From Pirellulaceae bacterium (GTDB taxonomy: Bacteria > Planctomycetota > Planctomycetia > Pirellulales > Pirellulaceae), in contig JASLRF010000166.1 of NCBI GenBank assembly GCA_030744095.1, forward strand, positions 1 through 6,618: DNA of 6,618 nucleotides. The letters are read 5' to 3'. The translations under genes and the position numbers were made by a program. A model generated the notes under the pieces. The model made no database searches. It was given only the letters and a program-made list of their open reading frames with translations, and was not told where the DNA came from. Shown here piece after piece: positions 5,771-6,618 of the stretch; position 1 is the stretch's first letter, and each line of letters starts with the position of its first letter.

Positions 5771-5794
5771 AATTCAACCGCGGCCTGGGAGCCC

Positions 5795-5814
5795 TTGAGA
5801 ATACCTCAATTGAG
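5795..5814. repeat. Nested palindromes in the spacer before the pterin-synthase gene
   Basis: The plus strand reads TTGAG, five bases, then the perfect 10-bp palindrome CTCAATTGAG (5805-5814). TTGAG (5795-5799) can pair with CTCAA (5805-5809), or CTCAATTGAG can stand alone as a two-fold symmetric protein site. It lies 38 nt or more before the start codon in an 87-nt spacer. It could be an operator or an RNA switch of pairing, or chance. Confidence 0.25.
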
Positions 5815-5844
5815 TCCACAAACTAAGTCCGAGTGGAAAGTCAA

Positions 5845-6618
5845 CTACCGAAACGGTGGCGTGACCCAACGCTCTCGCAGGGCCACGAAGAGTGCAGCCG
5901 CGATCAGATCTGCGGAAGTGCCCGGATTGCGTCGATGACCGTCACTACGGAGCCAAAAATCGAGGTCGCTTGCGGCGCGAGAGTAGGCGTCACTGTTGGG
6001 CTGGCCCGCGGCAATCACGCGAGCGGCACGCTCGGACGACGCCACAGCCACCGCTTGACCGCATTTCCGGGCGATCAGACTATCTGGATGCTGCGCCATC
6101 AAGAAAATGTGGGCATCAATGACTGCCGTCGTCAAAGACAGACCGCATTGGCAGCCTTCGACAATTCGAGGTGCAACCAGGCCGAAAACTTGTTCGAATC
6201 CGTTGGTGTACTGACGCGCCACCAAATCGTGATCTGCTGCATGTCGCATGGCGGTCAGAAGGTTTGGCGGCGACGCGCCGGCGACATCCATCTCGTCGAC
6301 TTTGCCCAGGCCACCGGGGCTTGCCAACCGAATTGCCTCGTAGACGGCGGCCGCGTCAGCGGGCTGAAGGTTCGCCAAAACGCCAGGAAGGCCCTCGACG
6401 AGCGGCATTTCCGCCGAGACCGCAGCCAACGGTGCGAGCAGCAGGATCGTTCCCAAGTTAGTATTACTCTGGACAAGATCCTGAGTGGCACGCGTCGCCT
6501 GAAGGACTGCTGCACCAACACCTTGTTGATGGGCCAACGCGATCGCAGGTTCGATCGCGGCGGAACTTACCGCAAAGTCAAGCAGCCCCAGATCTTCAAA
6601 ATCAGCAGCCCGATGGAC
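5845..6618 (-). CDS. CitG/MdcB-family (triphosphoribosyl-dephospho-CoA synthase-like) protein, 5' end cut by window edge
   Basis: The frame is open from the right edge to a TAG at 5845-5847, giving 257 visible residues. A TTG at 6537 is not the true start, because the upstream codons continue the family sequence (VHRAADFEDLGLLDF). Family marks are the HR..DFEDL..DF block, NTNLG (visible residues 52-56), GGLGKVDEMDV (102-112) and NPGTSADLIAA near the C-terminus (231-241). CitG makes 2'-(5''-triphosphoribosyl)-3'-dephospho-CoA for citrate or malonate lyase carriers. Here the usual NTHKG reads NTNLG and no lyase genes are nearby. This resembles the divergent relatives found in archaea and in methylotrophs or planctomycetes near C1-cofactor genes, whose role I cannot state. 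It precedes the pterin-synthase gene by 87 nt on the same strand, suggesting one transcript. Family is fairly sure, function open. Confidence 0.82.
   Translation of the reverse strand, partial: VHRAADFEDLGLLDFAVSSAAIEPAIALAHQQGVGAAVLQATRATQDLVQSNTNLGTILLLAPLAAVSAEMPLVEGLPGVLANLQPADAAAVYEAIRLASPGGLGKVDEMDVAGASPPNLLTAMRHAADHDLVARQYTNGFEQVFGLVAPRIVEGCQCGLSLTTAVIDAHIFLMAQHPDSLIARKCGQAVAVASSERAARVIAAGQPNSDAYSRAASDLDFWLRSDGHRRNPGTSADLIAAALFVALRERWVTPPFR

Noticed and set aside
5845..6537. A 230-residue CitG-like gene starting at the TTG at 6537
   Set aside because: The reading frame stays open to the window edge and the upstream codons encode the conserved HR..DFEDL..DF block, so the gene is partial and begins outside the window.
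1..6618. CRISPR array, tRNA, rRNA, transposase or attachment site
   Set aside because: I saw no regularly spaced repeats, no tRNA-like fold with a T-loop consensus, no rRNA segments and no transposase or integrase motifs on either strand.

Overview
All six genes that can be supported lie on the minus strand, so the window reads from right to left. The GC content is moderately high. Three of the six starts are GTG or TTG, and Shine-Dalgarno (SD) sequences are patchy. The gene set is a stand-alone flagellar fliG, an OleD-like reductase, a ketosynthase/acyl-carrier-protein/FAD-oxidoreductase operon, and a pterin-synthase homologue beside a CitG-like gene. This best fits a Planctomycetota bacterium, perhaps Pirellulales-like. 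That placement is an inference from gene content, not from a marker gene.

Right part (about 5260-6618): a CitG-family gene cut by the right edge, then a 6-pyruvoyl-tetrahydropterin synthase/QueD-family gene 87 nt downstream. CitG-like and pterin genes are both known from the neighbourhoods of the tetrahydromethanopterin/methanofuran-linked C1 pathway that many planctomycetes carry. A role in C1-cofactor synthesis is therefore a reasonable alternative to queuosine synthesis.

Middle (about 3932-5259): a complete fliG with all torque-generating residues and no other flagellar gene in view. Between it and the pterin gene lie about 330 nt without a gene, and this stretch is unusually rich in short perfect inverted repeats.

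Left part (1-3780): an SDR reductase closely resembling OleD of long-chain olefin synthesis (TTG start). A 242-nt spacer follows, holding a 15-bp palindrome and repeated TGACA motifs. Then comes a tight operon: a FabF-type ketosynthase with an intact Cys-His-His triad, an acyl carrier protein with an intact Ser-40, and a phytoene-desaturase/retinol-saturase-type FAD oxidoreductase cut by the left edge. The likely theme is a small type II fatty-acid or polyketide pathway. Its acyl chain would be built on the dedicated ACP and then desaturated, saturated or isomerised by the FAD enzyme, with the OleD-like reductase possibly acting on a beta-keto product. The same KS, ACP and CrtI-like combination occurs in clusters proposed for ladderane lipids of anammox planctomycetes, but no product can be named from this window.
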